Origin: Clostridium sp.
GTDB lineage: Bacteria > Bacillota > Clostridia > Clostridiales > Clostridiaceae
DNA length: 20,081 nucleotides
Direction of reading: 5' to 3'
Assembly: GCA_018372555.1 (NCBI GenBank)
Contig: JAHAIU010000034.1
Span: 1 to 20,081, forward strand
The translations under genes were made by a program, and so were the position numbers. Positions 1 through 7,456 of the stretch are shown piece after piece. Numbering within the stretch: the first letter of the stretch is position 1; every line of letters starts with the position of its first letter. The notes below the pieces were generated by a model. It was given only the letters and a program-made list of their open reading frames with translations, did no database searches and was not told the DNA's origin.

Positions 1-71
1 AAAATATACCAGAAAATGTACTAGCTGTTGGCAATCCTTGTAGAGTAATAAGAAAATTGGACAAGGAGTAG
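1..71 (+). CDS. Sugar O-acetyltransferase, C-terminal end (partial)
   Basis: Only the last 22 codons lie in the window, read from position 3 to the TAG at 69-71. They encode NIPENVLAVGNPCRVIRKL followed by DKE. The pattern 'P-x-N-x-x-A-x-G-N-P-x-R-V-I-R' is typical of the last coil and C-terminal tail of left-handed beta-helix acetyltransferases of the maltose/galactoside O-acetyltransferase (Maa/LacA) group, which transfer acetyl from acetyl-CoA to sugars. The body of the protein is outside the window, so the substrate and the exact subfamily cannot be judged. Another hexapeptide-repeat acetyltransferase remains possible. Confidence 0.7.
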   Translation, partial: NIPENVLAVGNPCRVIRKLDKE

Positions 72-113
72 TAATTCATAAAAATATAAACGTAAGAAAA
101 GAATTATAGATTA

Positions 114-152
114 AGAGAGCCCTAAGAAATCTAAAATTTCTCAGGGCTCTCT
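114..152. terminator. Hairpin between convergent acetyltransferase and thrS genes
   Basis: A 17-nt inverted repeat (arms 114-130 and 136-152, loop CTAAA) with one G-T pair lies between two convergent genes. The arms contain AGAGAGCCCT and AGGGCTCTCT. Neither side has a clean T-run, so this is a terminator-like bidirectional hairpin rather than a textbook intrinsic terminator. Confidence 0.65.
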
Positions 153-219
153 GCAAAATAATTATATTTAAAGTTCTAAAATCAGATTCAGGATATTTTT
201 TTTCATAATCCTACATTAA

Positions 220-2157
220 CTAATTTTCTTTATTAGCTATTTCTAATATTAATCTATTTTTTAATTCAGCAACTGAAACTGGACTTTCTTCTCCGTTCTT
301 TCTGCTTCTTACTGAAGCTTCATTGTTAGTTAATTCTTTTTCACCAACAACTAAGATATAAGGAATTCTTTCAAGTCTAGCTTCTCTAATTTTGTAACCA
401 ATCTTTTCAGCTCTGTAGTCTGCATCAATTCTTATACCTGCATTTTTAAAGTCTTTAACTATTGATTCAGCATAGTCATTGTACTTATCTGAAATAGGTA
501 AAACTATTGCTTGAGTTGGAGCAAGCCAAGTTGGGAATGCACCAGCATATTTTTCAATAAGCATAGCTAAAGTTCTTTCATAACATCCAATTGCTGATCT
601 ATGAATTATAAATGGACGTTTCTTATTTCCGTCTTTATCGATATAAGTCATATCAAATCTTTCAGCAAGAGCAAAGTCGATTTGAATAGTTATTATTGTA
701 TCTTCTTTTCCGTGAACATTCTTGAATTGTATATCAAGCTTTGGTCCGTAGAATGCAGCTTCACCTTCAGCTTCAACATAGTTTATTCCAAGGTGATCTA
801 AGATACCTTTCATTAATACTTGAGTTTCTTCCCAAGCTTCTGGATTGTTTATATATTTTTCAGTATTGTTTGGATCCCACTTAGAGAATCTAAATGATAT
901 ATCTCCATCAATACCTAAAGTAGTCATTATATGAGTTATTAATTCAACACAACCCTTGAATTCTTCTTCAATTTGGTCTGGTCTACAAACTATATGTCCA
1001 TCAGATAAAGTAAATTGTCTTACACGAATTAATCCATGCATTTCACCTGATGATTCATTTCTATATAAAGTAGAAGTTTCAGCATATCTTATAGGTAATT
1101 CTCTATAAGAGTGTTGCTCTGCATTATAAATTGTGTATTGGAATGGACAAGTCATAGGTCTTAAAGCCATTACTTCTGGATCCTTTTCTTCATCTCCTAA
1201 AACAAACATTCCATCTTTATAGTGATCCCAGTGTCCAGAAACCTTAAATAAATCATTCTTAGACATTGAAGGAGTTTTTGTAAATACATAGCCTCTCTTT
1301 TCTTCTTCATCTTCAACCCATCTTTGAAGAAGTTGAATAATTTTAGCACCCTTAGGCATTATAAGGGGTAATCCTTGACCTACTTTTTCATCAGTAGTAA
1401 ATATTTTAAGTTCTCTACCTAATTTATTATGATCTCTCTTTTTAGCTTCTTCTAAAGCTTCTAAGTGAGCATCTAAATCAGCCTTTTTTAAGAATGCAGT
1501 ACCGTATACTCTTGAAAGCATCTTATTCTTTTCGTCACCTTTCCAGTAAGCTCCTGCACTTCTAATAAGTTTAACTGCTTTAACTGGTTTTAATGACATT
1601 ATGTGAGGTCCAGCACATAAATCGACGAAGTCTCCCATTTTGTAGAATGAAATAACTTCATCTTCTGGAAGGTCATTTATTAATTCAACCTTATAAGGTT
1701 CTCCTGCATCTTCCATAAGCTTTATAGCTTCTGCTCTAGGTAATACAAATCTTTCTATTGAAGGATTTTCTTTTATTATTTTTCTCATTTCATCTTCTAG
1801 TTTAACTAAATCATCAGCTGAGAAAGAGTTTTCTACATCAAAGTCATAGTAGAATCCATCATTAATTGCAGGTCCTATAGCTAATTTAGCTTCTGGGAAT
1901 AATCTCTTAACAGCATAAGCTAAAACGTGAGATATACTATGTCTTACTGCATCTTTTCCTTCTTGAGAATCAAATGTACATATTGCAAGTTCTGAATCTT
2001 CATTAACTACAAAACGTAAGTCTACAACCTCTCCATTTACTATTCCACAGCAAGCATTTCTAGCTAAACCTTCACTTATTGATTTTGCTATGTCTAATAC
2101 TGAAATACCAGCTTCAAATTCTTTAACTGATCCATCTTTTAAAGTGATTTTAATCAT
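220..2157 (-). CDS. thrS: Threonyl-tRNA synthetase
   Basis: Cytoplasmic class II aminoacyl-tRNA synthetase that charges tRNA-Thr with threonine. The order is an N-terminal TGS domain (about residues 1-61), an editing SAD domain with the HxxxH pair (His73, His77) and the CAGPH motif (Cys181, His185), the class II catalytic core, and a C-terminal anticodon-binding domain. The expected zinc ligands are present as Cys337 (MTCPF), His388 (SDGHI) and His519 (IIHRS). The length of 645 residues is normal. The reading frame could open at 2175, but that ATG has no ribosome-binding site. The ATG at 2157 follows GGAG at 8 nt and gives the usual MIKITLKDGS start, so it is chosen. Expression is controlled by the T-box leader upstream. 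Confidence 0.97.
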   Translation of the reverse strand: MIKITLKDGSVKEFEAGISVLDIAKSISEGLARNACCGIVNGEVVDLRFVVNEDSELAICTFDSQEGKDAVRHSISHVLAYAVKRLFPEAKLAIGPAINDGFYYDFDVENSFSADDLVKLEDEMRKIIKENPSIERFVLPRAEAIKLMEDAGEPYKVELINDLPEDEVISFYKMGDFVDLCAGPHIMSLKPVKAVKLIRSAGAYWKGDEKNKMLSRVYGTAFLKKADLDAHLEALEEAKKRDHNKLGRELKIFTTDEKVGQGLPLIMPKGAKIIQLLQRWVEDEEEKRGYVFTKTPSMSKNDLFKVSGHWDHYKDGMFVLGDEEKDPEVMALRPMTCPFQYTIYNAEQHSYRELPIRYAETSTLYRNESSGEMHGLIRVRQFTLSDGHIVCRPDQIEEEFKGCVELITHIMTTLGIDGDISFRFSKWDPNNTEKYINNPEAWEETQVLMKGILDHLGINYVEAEGEAAFYGPKLDIQFKNVHGKEDTIITIQIDFALAERFDMTYIDKDGNKKRPFIIHRSAIGCYERTLAMLIEKYAGAFPTWLAPTQAIVLPISDKYNDYAESIVKDFKNAGIRIDADYRAEKIGYKIREARLERIPYILVVGEKELTNNEASVRSRKNGEESPVSVAELKNRLILEIANKEN

Positions 2158-2239
2158 TTTAATTTCTCCTTCCATGTTTTATAAATTAAGTATCGCAAGT
2201 GCGATTTTAGTTTCGTTAAATTTAATATAATATTTTTGA

Positions 2240-2285
2240 AAATAAAAAAGCCCTCATCCCTTCATATAACAGAAGGGACGAGAGC
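2240..2285 (-). terminator. T-box regulated intrinsic terminator
   Basis: The arms GCTCTCGTCCCTTCT (2285-2271) and GAAGGGATGAGGGC (2263-2250) form a long stem followed by TTTTTTATTTT on the minus strand. This is the terminator that competes with the T-box antiterminator. Confidence 0.93.
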
Positions 2286-2478
2286 ATTAAATTCTTAATT
2301 TCCCGCGGTTCCACCCTTAATTGCCTAAAATTCTAGGCCACTTAAGATATCGTAACGTGATATAAACGGACTTTATTAGAGTCACTCAGAGGTGGTCTTC
2401 AACTAAATTCAAATAAGATAATTTCACCAAGCTTATCTCTCTCTGGAAATGAAATAATAGTTTACTCTTCTCTTCAAC
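2240..2478 (-). promoter_or_regulatory. T-box leader of thrS (threonine specifier)
   Basis: Read on the minus strand, the leader contains the invariant T-box AAGGGTGGAACCGCGG at 2318-2303, which forms the antiterminator by pairing with the CCA end of uncharged tRNA. Stem I begins near 2478. Its specifier region reads GAAGACCACCTCTGAG near 2400-2385. Either ACC triplet there is a threonine codon, matching the downstream gene. The terminator stem follows at 2285-2250. The model is readthrough into thrS when tRNA-Thr is uncharged. The family and the amino acid are secure; which of the two ACC triplets is the specifier is not. Confidence 0.95.
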
Positions 2479-2502
2479 GTATTGAAATATTTATTAATAA
2501 TA

Positions 2503-2531
2503 ATTATAAATATTTTAATTAATAATGTCAA
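2503..2531 (-). promoter_or_regulatory. Sigma-A promoter of thrS
   Basis: On the minus strand, TTGACA (2531-2526) is followed after exactly 17 nt by TATAAT (2508-2503), both perfect consensus hexamers. The predicted start near 2496 leads directly into T-box stem I. The -35 box lies inside one arm of the palindrome at 2513-2565. Confidence 0.85.
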
Positions 2532-2565
2532 TATTAATAGTAGCTATTGACATTATTAATTAAAA
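2513..2565. repeat. Perfect 21-bp inverted repeat after the lar operon
   Basis: The arms 2513-2533 and 2545-2565 are perfect reverse complements with an 11-nt loop. The repeat starts 8 nt after the stop codon of the aquaporin gene, so it may end the lar transcript, although no T-run follows. It also carries the thrS -35 hexamer in the 2513-2533 arm, so lar termination and thrS initiation appear to share DNA. Confidence 0.75.
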
Positions 2566-2572
2566 TTTATAG

Positions 2573-3283
2573 TTAAATTCCAAAATAAAAATGAACGAAT
2601 AAGGCAGCTAAAGCAGAGCCAATAAAAGGCGCAATGCCTGGTATTAACAAACCATATTGCCAATCATTATTTGCTTTGTTTTTAATAGGAAGAACTTGAA
2701 ATGCAAGTCTAGGACCTAAATCTCTTGCTTGATTCATTGCAAATCCTGTTGGACCACCAAGAGCCATACCGATTGCCCATACTAAAAGTCCAACTCCTAT
2801 TGGTAGAATATTTTCATAATTATTAGCAATCATAAGAATACCACTAATAAAAATAAAAGTAGCAAATAATTCTACGAAAAAATTCCTTGGTAATTTACGT
2901 ATAACTGGGTTAGTTGAAAAAATGTTTCTTATAGCAATAGGGTCAACTTCTTTTTCACTAGCTTTAAATTGCTCTGCATATACTATGTAAACTAATATTG
3001 CACCAATAAATGCACCTAAAAAGTCTGCTATACTATCAGGTAGGAAGTAAGACCAGGGTAACATTCCTAAAATACATTTAGCAAGAACCATAGCTGGGTT
3101 CATAGACACACCATCAAAAATAAATAATGCTATTGTAATACCAAATCCCCATGTTGTAATAGCAAAGAGATGACCACTTCCCCTATATTTACTACCCTTT
3201 AATACTTCATCACAATGTACTCCTACACCAAATATAATCATAAGCGCTGTACTTAAAAATTCAGCAGTTAAATGTTGAAACAT
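2573..3283 (-). CDS. larD: Aquaporin-family lactic acid channel LarD
   Basis: A 236-residue membrane protein of the MIP/aquaporin (GlpF-like) family with six hydrophobic segments. The first pore motif is NPA (residues 62-64). The second is NQA (184-186), followed by the RDLGPR typical of glycerol-facilitator relatives, so the second NPA proline is replaced by Gln. Its position as the last gene of the lar operon matches the lactic-acid-permeable aquaporin LarD (GlpF1) of Lactobacillus plantarum, so the likely role is passive entry and exit of D- and L-lactic acid for racemisation. The start has AGGAGG 7 nt upstream, overlapping the end of larC2. The lactate specificity rests on family and context. 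A glycerol channel is the alternative. Confidence 0.85.
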   Translation of the reverse strand: MFQHLTAEFLSTALMIIFGVGVHCDEVLKGSKYRGSGHLFAITTWGFGITIALFIFDGVSMNPAMVLAKCILGMLPWSYFLPDSIADFLGAFIGAILVYIVYAEQFKASEKEVDPIAIRNIFSTNPVIRKLPRNFFVELFATFIFISGILMIANNYENILPIGVGLLVWAIGMALGGPTGFAMNQARDLGPRLAFQVLPIKNKANNDWQYGLLIPGIAPFIGSALAALFVHFYFGI

Positions 3284-3285
3284 AT

Positions 3286-3717
3286 CTATTCCTCCTGTTG
3301 TCTTTTACATATTTTTTGTGTCTCAAAATAAATATCTTCTATCGGGATATTATATAAATTTGCAAGTTTAGCACAATCTTCATATTCAATATCATATTTT
3401 TTTATATTTTTATAACATGCAACTTTAACTCGTACATTCCCGTAAAGTGTTTTTATATTTAAAGTTTTACGATTCATAACAGTTCTATGTTTAATTTCAT
3501 AACGTATTCCTAGAGTTGTAGTATTGCGAAATATAGCTTCAAAAAACTCTTCTTTTTTACTTGGATCAATTAAAAGAGTGAGTTTTGATGCCATCCTATT
3601 TTTTTTCATAGTGATGGGAGTTAAAAACACGTCTTTAGCACCCATACTAATTAATAAATTCATAGCATAACTAAGCTGCTCACTACTTTGATCATCTATA
3701 TTAGTTTCAATTTCCAT
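3286..3717 (-). CDS. larC2: Nickel-pincer cofactor nickel insertase LarC, C-terminal part (LarC2)
   Basis: This 143-residue frame encodes the C-terminal domain of LarC, beginning METNIDDQSSEQLSYA after the first residues. LarC is the CTP-dependent enzyme that inserts nickel into the pincer ligand made by LarB and LarE. The frame is in -1 relative to larC1 and stays open upstream of its first ATG through the codons for KIINDEI, back into the run of ten A at 3735-3744. The ATG at 3717 has no convincing ribosome-binding site, so the domain is probably made mainly as a LarC1-LarC2 fusion of about 400 residues by -1 slippage. A split larC read by programmed frameshifting is also known in Lactobacillus plantarum. 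Confidence 0.88.
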   Translation of the reverse strand: MEIETNIDDQSSEQLSYAMNLLISMGAKDVFLTPITMKKNRMASKLTLLIDPSKKEEFFEAIFRNTTTLGIRYEIKHRTVMNRKTLNIKTLYGNVRVKVACYKNIKKYDIEYEDCAKLANLYNIPIEDIYFETQKICKRQQEE

Positions 3718-3731
3718 AATTTCATCATTAA

Positions 3732-4493
3732 TTATTTTTTTTTTAATAGAATTACCCTAAGAGCGTTTAAAGATTTAATATCTTTTTTACCAAATCCATA
3801 TCCAATTTTTAAAATTTCCATATCATCAGGTAATGGATAAAATTTTGAAACAATATTTTTTACAAGTGCTATTCCTGTTGGAGTTACTAATTCTGTTTCT
3901 ATATCTAAGCGTTGATGAACAGGAATTGAAGAGTTAACTCTAATTTGCATAACAGCTGGAACTGGAACAGGCATCTCTCCATGAGCAATTTTTATTCGAC
4001 CGCATCCATCAGTTAATGGAGAAGATATGACTTCAGTTATATTTAATTGTTCTAAACCAATAAAGGAACCTACAATATCAATAATTGAATCAATTGCCCC
4101 TACTTCATGAAAGTGTATTTCCTCAATAGGTTTGTTATGAACAATTCCTTCAGCTTTTGCTATTTCATGAAATACGTCGACAGAATGAGTTTTTACGTAA
4201 TCACTAAGATCACTGTTTTCTATTAAATTTTTTATATCTAAGAAACTTCTTCCATGATGTTTATGATGTTCAGAGATACCACAATCCTTTTGACCATTTT
4301 CTAAAATTACATCAAAATCACTTCCAAAGATAGAATTTTTATTCTTTTTTTCATATTGTAATTTATAGCCTGATAAATTTAATTTTTTTATTTCTGATTT
4401 TAAGATATTAAAGTCTAATCCTAAATCTAGCAATGCTCCAATAAACATATCACCGCTAATTCCAGAAAATGCATCTAAATATAATGTACACAT
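3732..4493 (-). CDS. larC1: Nickel-pincer cofactor nickel insertase LarC, N-terminal part (LarC1)
   Basis: A 253-residue N-terminal part of the LarC family. It opens with the conserved DAFSGISGDMFIGALLDLG (residues 7-25) and has a histidine-rich loop with HHKHH at 76-80, a plausible nickel-handling segment. Full-length LarC incorporates Ni into the pyridinium-dithiocarboxylate precursor to give the active pincer cofactor. The start is set by AGGAGG 6 nt upstream, just after the larB stop. The frame ends TTA AAA AAA AAA TAA at 3746-3732, where a single-base backward slip continues into larC2. If no slip occurs, the short LarC1 is released with a Lys-Lys-Lys end. Confidence 0.92.
   Translation of the reverse strand: MCTLYLDAFSGISGDMFIGALLDLGLDFNILKSEIKKLNLSGYKLQYEKKNKNSIFGSDFDVILENGQKDCGISEHHKHHGRSFLDIKNLIENSDLSDYVKTHSVDVFHEIAKAEGIVHNKPIEEIHFHEVGAIDSIIDIVGSFIGLEQLNITEVISSPLTDGCGRIKIAHGEMPVPVPAVMQIRVNSSIPVHQRLDIETELVTPTGIALVKNIVSKFYPLPDDMEILKIGYGFGKKDIKSLNALRVILLKKK
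3735..3744 (-). promoter_or_regulatory. Probable -1 ribosomal frameshift site (A10) in larC
   Basis: The minus strand reads ATTAAAAAAAAAATAATTAA. In the larC1 frame the run decodes as Lys-Lys-Lys and then TAA. One base back, it decodes as Lys-Ile-Ile-Asn-Asp-Glu-Ile-Met and joins larC2 seamlessly. Homopolymeric A is a known slippery sequence. RNA polymerase slippage could give the same result. Confidence 0.75.
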
Positions 4494-4503
4494 AAGAATC
4501 CTC

Positions 4504-5172
4504 CTATAAATGATTAATCATGCTTGCGTTATAAGCAGCACCAAATCCGTTATCGATATTTACGACACTTAATCCACTGGCACAACTATTAAGCATTGAA
4601 AGTAAAGCTGTAACACCCTTAAAGCTTGTTCCATATCCAATGCTTGTAGGAACAGCAATTACAGGTTTATCAACGAGACCAGAAACAACACTTGCAAGAG
4701 CTCCTTCCATGCCAGCTATTACAATAACAACTTTTGCATTTCTAATAATATCTAAGTATCTAAATAATCTATGAATACCTGCCACTCCAACATCATAAAT
4801 GCACTTCACATTATTTCCTAATACATCAGCGCAAAAAGCTGCTTCTTTAGCAACTGGTATATCACTAGTACCAGCAGTTACAATAGCTATATAGCTGTTA
4901 GGTTTAACAATGTCTTTTTTATTTATTACCATACAGCGAGCTTCTTTATCATAAATAACATTAGGAATTTCTTTACATATATCATTTATTTTTTCTTTAG
5001 AAACACGTGTTGCTAGTACAGTTTTATTTTTAGATATTAATATTTTAGAAATCTCTATAATTTGCTTTGATGTTTTACCTTCACCATAAATAACCTCAGC
5101 ATAACCATTTCTTTTTTCACGTTGTAAATCAACTTTGGCAATATCTATATCTATAAAATCTTCATTATCCAT
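4504..5172 (-). CDS. larB: Nickel-pincer cofactor biosynthesis protein LarB
   Basis: LarB carboxylates the pyridinium ring of nicotinic acid adenine dinucleotide and hydrolyses the phosphoanhydride, the first step of nickel-pincer cofactor synthesis. The 222-residue protein has a short N-terminal part and a C-terminal domain related to PurE (AIR carboxylase), visible as TAGTSDIPVAKEA (99-111), GMEGALASVVSGL (154-166) and PTSIGYG (175-181). Length and motifs are normal for the family. Its first codons overlap the last 8 bases of larE, and AGGAG lies 9 nt upstream inside larE, so the two genes are probably translationally coupled. Confidence 0.94.
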   Translation of the reverse strand: MDNEDFIDIDIAKVDLQREKRNGYAEVIYGEGKTSKQIIEISKILISKNKTVLATRVSKEKINDICKEIPNVIYDKEARCMVINKKDIVKPNSYIAIVTAGTSDIPVAKEAAFCADVLGNNVKCIYDVGVAGIHRLFRYLDIIRNAKVVIVIAGMEGALASVVSGLVDKPVIAVPTSIGYGTSFKGVTALLSMLNSCASGLSVVNIDNGFGAAYNASMINHL

Positions 5173-5995
5173 TTAAATTTTCTCCTTTACCTAAAACTTC
5201 ATTTAGGCTTCCAGTTCTATATCCTCTTAAATCAAGAGCAACATAAGTACAACCAAAAGATTTAAATTTAATATAAATATCATCCATTATTGATTCATCA
5301 AAGAAATAGGATCTTTCATTTGGTGAAACTTCAATACGAGCACTTTTATTTTGTAATCTAACACGAACATTTTTTAATCCTAAATTTAGCAGATAATTTT
5401 CACATTTACGAATAATATCTAGTTTCTCCTGATTAATTATTTCTTTATATGGAATACGAGTAGCTAAACATCCAGAACTAGGCTTGGATGCAGTAGATAC
5501 ATTTATAGTTTTCAAATAATTTCTAATCTCACTTTTAGTGATTCCACATATTTTAAGAGGGGAGTATATTCCAAGCTCCTTTAAAGCTTTAATACCAGGA
5601 CGATAATCACCACAATCACTGGCATTTGTACCGTCAATTACAATTTCTTTTCCATTTTCTTTAGCAATTTCTTTTATTTTTGAAAATAATGCTTTTTTAC
5701 AGTAGTAGCATCTACTAGATGGATTTTTAATAAAGTCATCTAGTTGAAGCTGACTATATGGAACTTCTATTAACTTTAACCCAATATTTTTTGAATAATT
5801 GATAACATCTTTTTTATCTCTTGATGTTAAAGTTTCACAATCAATAGATATTAAAATAGCATTATCACCAAGGACATCCTTTGCAATATAAGATAGAAAA
5901 GTACTATCAACACCACTAGAAAAAGCAATAGCACATGAAGAATATGAAGAAAGAAGATTTTTTAGTTTTAATAATTTTTCATTAAATTCATCCAT
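5165..5995 (-). CDS. larE: ATP-dependent sulfur insertase LarE, three-cysteine type
   Basis: LarE converts the two carboxylates of the LarB product to thiocarboxylates. The 276-residue protein starts with a PP-loop ATPase domain (SSGVDS, residues 26-31) that activates the substrate by adenylation. Cys176 in the SSGCLATR segment matches by position the sacrificial Cys176 of Lactobacillus plantarum LarE. In addition, RCYYCK supplies Cys96 and Cys99, a CxxC pair that as I recall is WYYAK in the L. plantarum enzyme. Three such cysteines characterise LarE proteins that carry a [4Fe-4S] cluster, as in Thermotoga maritima, so this one may use the cluster and external sulfide rather than consume its own cysteine. 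AAGGAG at the end of larA, 10 nt before the ATG, sets the start. Confidence 0.93.
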   Translation of the reverse strand: MDEFNEKLLKLKNLLSSYSSCAIAFSSGVDSTFLSYIAKDVLGDNAILISIDCETLTSRDKKDVINYSKNIGLKLIEVPYSQLQLDDFIKNPSSRCYYCKKALFSKIKEIAKENGKEIVIDGTNASDCGDYRPGIKALKELGIYSPLKICGITKSEIRNYLKTINVSTASKPSSGCLATRIPYKEIINQEKLDIIRKCENYLLNLGLKNVRVRLQNKSARIEVSPNERSYFFDESIMDDIYIKFKSFGCTYVALDLRGYRTGSLNEVLGKGENLNG

Positions 5996-5997
5996 AT

Positions 5998-7281
5998 CTA
6001 TTTATCTCCTTGAACTATTACACTTAATCCATCAGGTATTACTGCAACTTTTGCATCTTTTCCCTTTAATGAAAATGCATAATTTAATGCTTCATTAATA
6101 TTTTTAGCTGTTTTCATATGCAAACCAGTTACTAATGAAGGATCAACCAAATCAGAAACAATAATTACAGTATGTTTAACTAAAATTCTAGCTAATATTT
6201 GAGAAGTCCATTGCTCTGGTACAGTTTCAGATCGAGGAGTTTCTATAGATTTATCTAAAAATTCTTGTGGATTTTTTACATTAGCTATATTATCATAAAA
6301 TGCTTGTCCCCCATGTCCATCTCTACAACCAGCAACTGCTATAATTATTCCATCTTTATTTAAAGTAGCTTCTGCAGCAGTCATTCCTTTGACAGCTTGA
6401 TAAATATTTTGATCAAGAGGGTAACCCCCATTTGTAGTAATAGCAATATCACAGTTAACTTTATTTACACGAGCTAATTTATTTACAAAACTACATCCTT
6501 CTAAATGAGCTTTTTCTGAATCACCTGCAAATGAACCTATAATTTTATGTTCACCATTAAGGACAACATTAACTATAAATGCTAATTTAGCAGTTTTAGC
6601 TGCATATATCATATCTTCATGAATTAAATTGTGGGAAAGATTTCCTGTGCGTGAGTTTTTATCATTAATAAATTCACCACAATGATTAGCCATAATTGTT
6701 TTATATGAAGCTATGCCTGGGAGAACAGATTTTCTTCCTCCAGAAAATCCAGCAAAAAAGTGTGATTCTATAAATCCTTCAGCTAAAAGCAAGTCAGCTT
6801 CTGCAGCAATTTTATTAATTATACATTCTCCACCACTTGGAAGGGTTCCGATTTTTTTCATAGAAGAATCATCTTTTGATATATGCATTACTATTTCTTC
6901 ATTATTGACAATATCTTCTCCATACTTAGATATTAATTCTTCTCTTGTACTTTCTCTATGAAATCCTGTAGCAACTAATATACGTATTCTTGCATTAGGT
7001 GATACACTACGAATTCTTCTAAGTAAAATAGGTGTAATAATATGAGAAGGAACTGGTCTTGTATGGTCACTACTTATTATTACAATATTTTTTTTATTTT
7101 TTGCTAATTCTTCGAGGGAAGGGCTTCCTATTGGATTATCTAAAGATCTTTCAACAATATCTTTTTCACTTTCTTTACATATGTATGTCCCTTGTTTTGA
7201 TTCCAATAGACCAGCAAAATTGTTATCATTTAATTTAAGAGTTATTGTTTTTGAATCATAAGGAAGTTTAAATTCTTTCAT
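5998..7281 (-). CDS. larA: Nickel-dependent lactate racemase LarA
   Basis: LarA interconverts D- and L-lactate in the cytoplasm using a covalently tethered nickel-pincer nucleotide. The 427-residue protein keeps the functional residues of the Lactobacillus plantarum enzyme at the same positions by my count: Asp72 and Arg75 in SSDHTRP, His108 in ATGFHR, His174 in ESHFFAG, Lys184 in SGGRKS (cofactor tether) and His200 in ANH (nickel ligand). Gln294 and Lys297 in NIYQAVKG sit one position off the expected pair. It is first in the operon, with GGAGG 10 nt before the ATG. Other LarA homologues act on other 2-hydroxyacids, but the linked larD and larR favour lactate. Confidence 0.95.
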   Translation of the reverse strand: MKEFKLPYDSKTITLKLNDNNFAGLLESKQGTYICKESEKDIVERSLDNPIGSPSLEELAKNKKNIVIISSDHTRPVPSHIITPILLRRIRSVSPNARIRILVATGFHRESTREELISKYGEDIVNNEEIVMHISKDDSSMKKIGTLPSGGECIINKIAAEADLLLAEGFIESHFFAGFSGGRKSVLPGIASYKTIMANHCGEFINDKNSRTGNLSHNLIHEDMIYAAKTAKLAFIVNVVLNGEHKIIGSFAGDSEKAHLEGCSFVNKLARVNKVNCDIAITTNGGYPLDQNIYQAVKGMTAAEATLNKDGIIIAVAGCRDGHGGQAFYDNIANVKNPQEFLDKSIETPRSETVPEQWTSQILARILVKHTVIIVSDLVDPSLVTGLHMKTAKNINEALNYAFSLKGKDAKVAVIPDGLSVIVQGDK

Positions 7282-7351
7282 ATAATATCATCCTCCATTT
7301 TATAAAAATTTTTTTGTCTTTTGACATGTCTAGTATAAAATAAATTTAAAT

Positions 7352-7357
7352 ATTATA
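7352..7357 (-). promoter_or_regulatory. -10 box of the larA operon promoter
   Basis: On the minus strand 7357-7352 reads TATAAT. The position expected for a -35 box (7380-7375, ATTGAT) is poor and falls inside the operator-like element at 7373-7392. That arrangement suggests an activator-dependent promoter with a leader of roughly 60 nt before larA. Confidence 0.6.
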
Positions 7358-7372
7358 ATACATCATGAGATA

Positions 7373-7392
7373 TTATCAATTGATGACATTAT
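7373..7392. promoter_or_regulatory. Putative LarR operator, larA/larR side
   Basis: TTATCAATTGATGACATTAT matches the element at 8116-8135 at 18 of 20 positions. It contains the palindrome ATCAATTGAT and overlapping TGATG/CAT half-sites. Its near edge lies 15 nt from the larA -10 box. Assignment to LarR is inferred from its occurrence before both lar transcription units. Confidence 0.6.
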
Positions 7393-7456
7393 ATGATGTT
7401 AATAATAATTAAAATATTGACATATATTATTTAAAAATTAAGGGGGAACAGTATTT

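Noticed and set aside
601..801. Plus-strand frame within thrS
   Set aside because: Antisense shadow of a well-conserved gene; no start signal.
2158..2175. Six extra N-terminal codons for thrS
   Set aside because: The upstream ATG has no ribosome-binding site, while the ATG at 2157 does and gives the usual ThrRS N-terminus.
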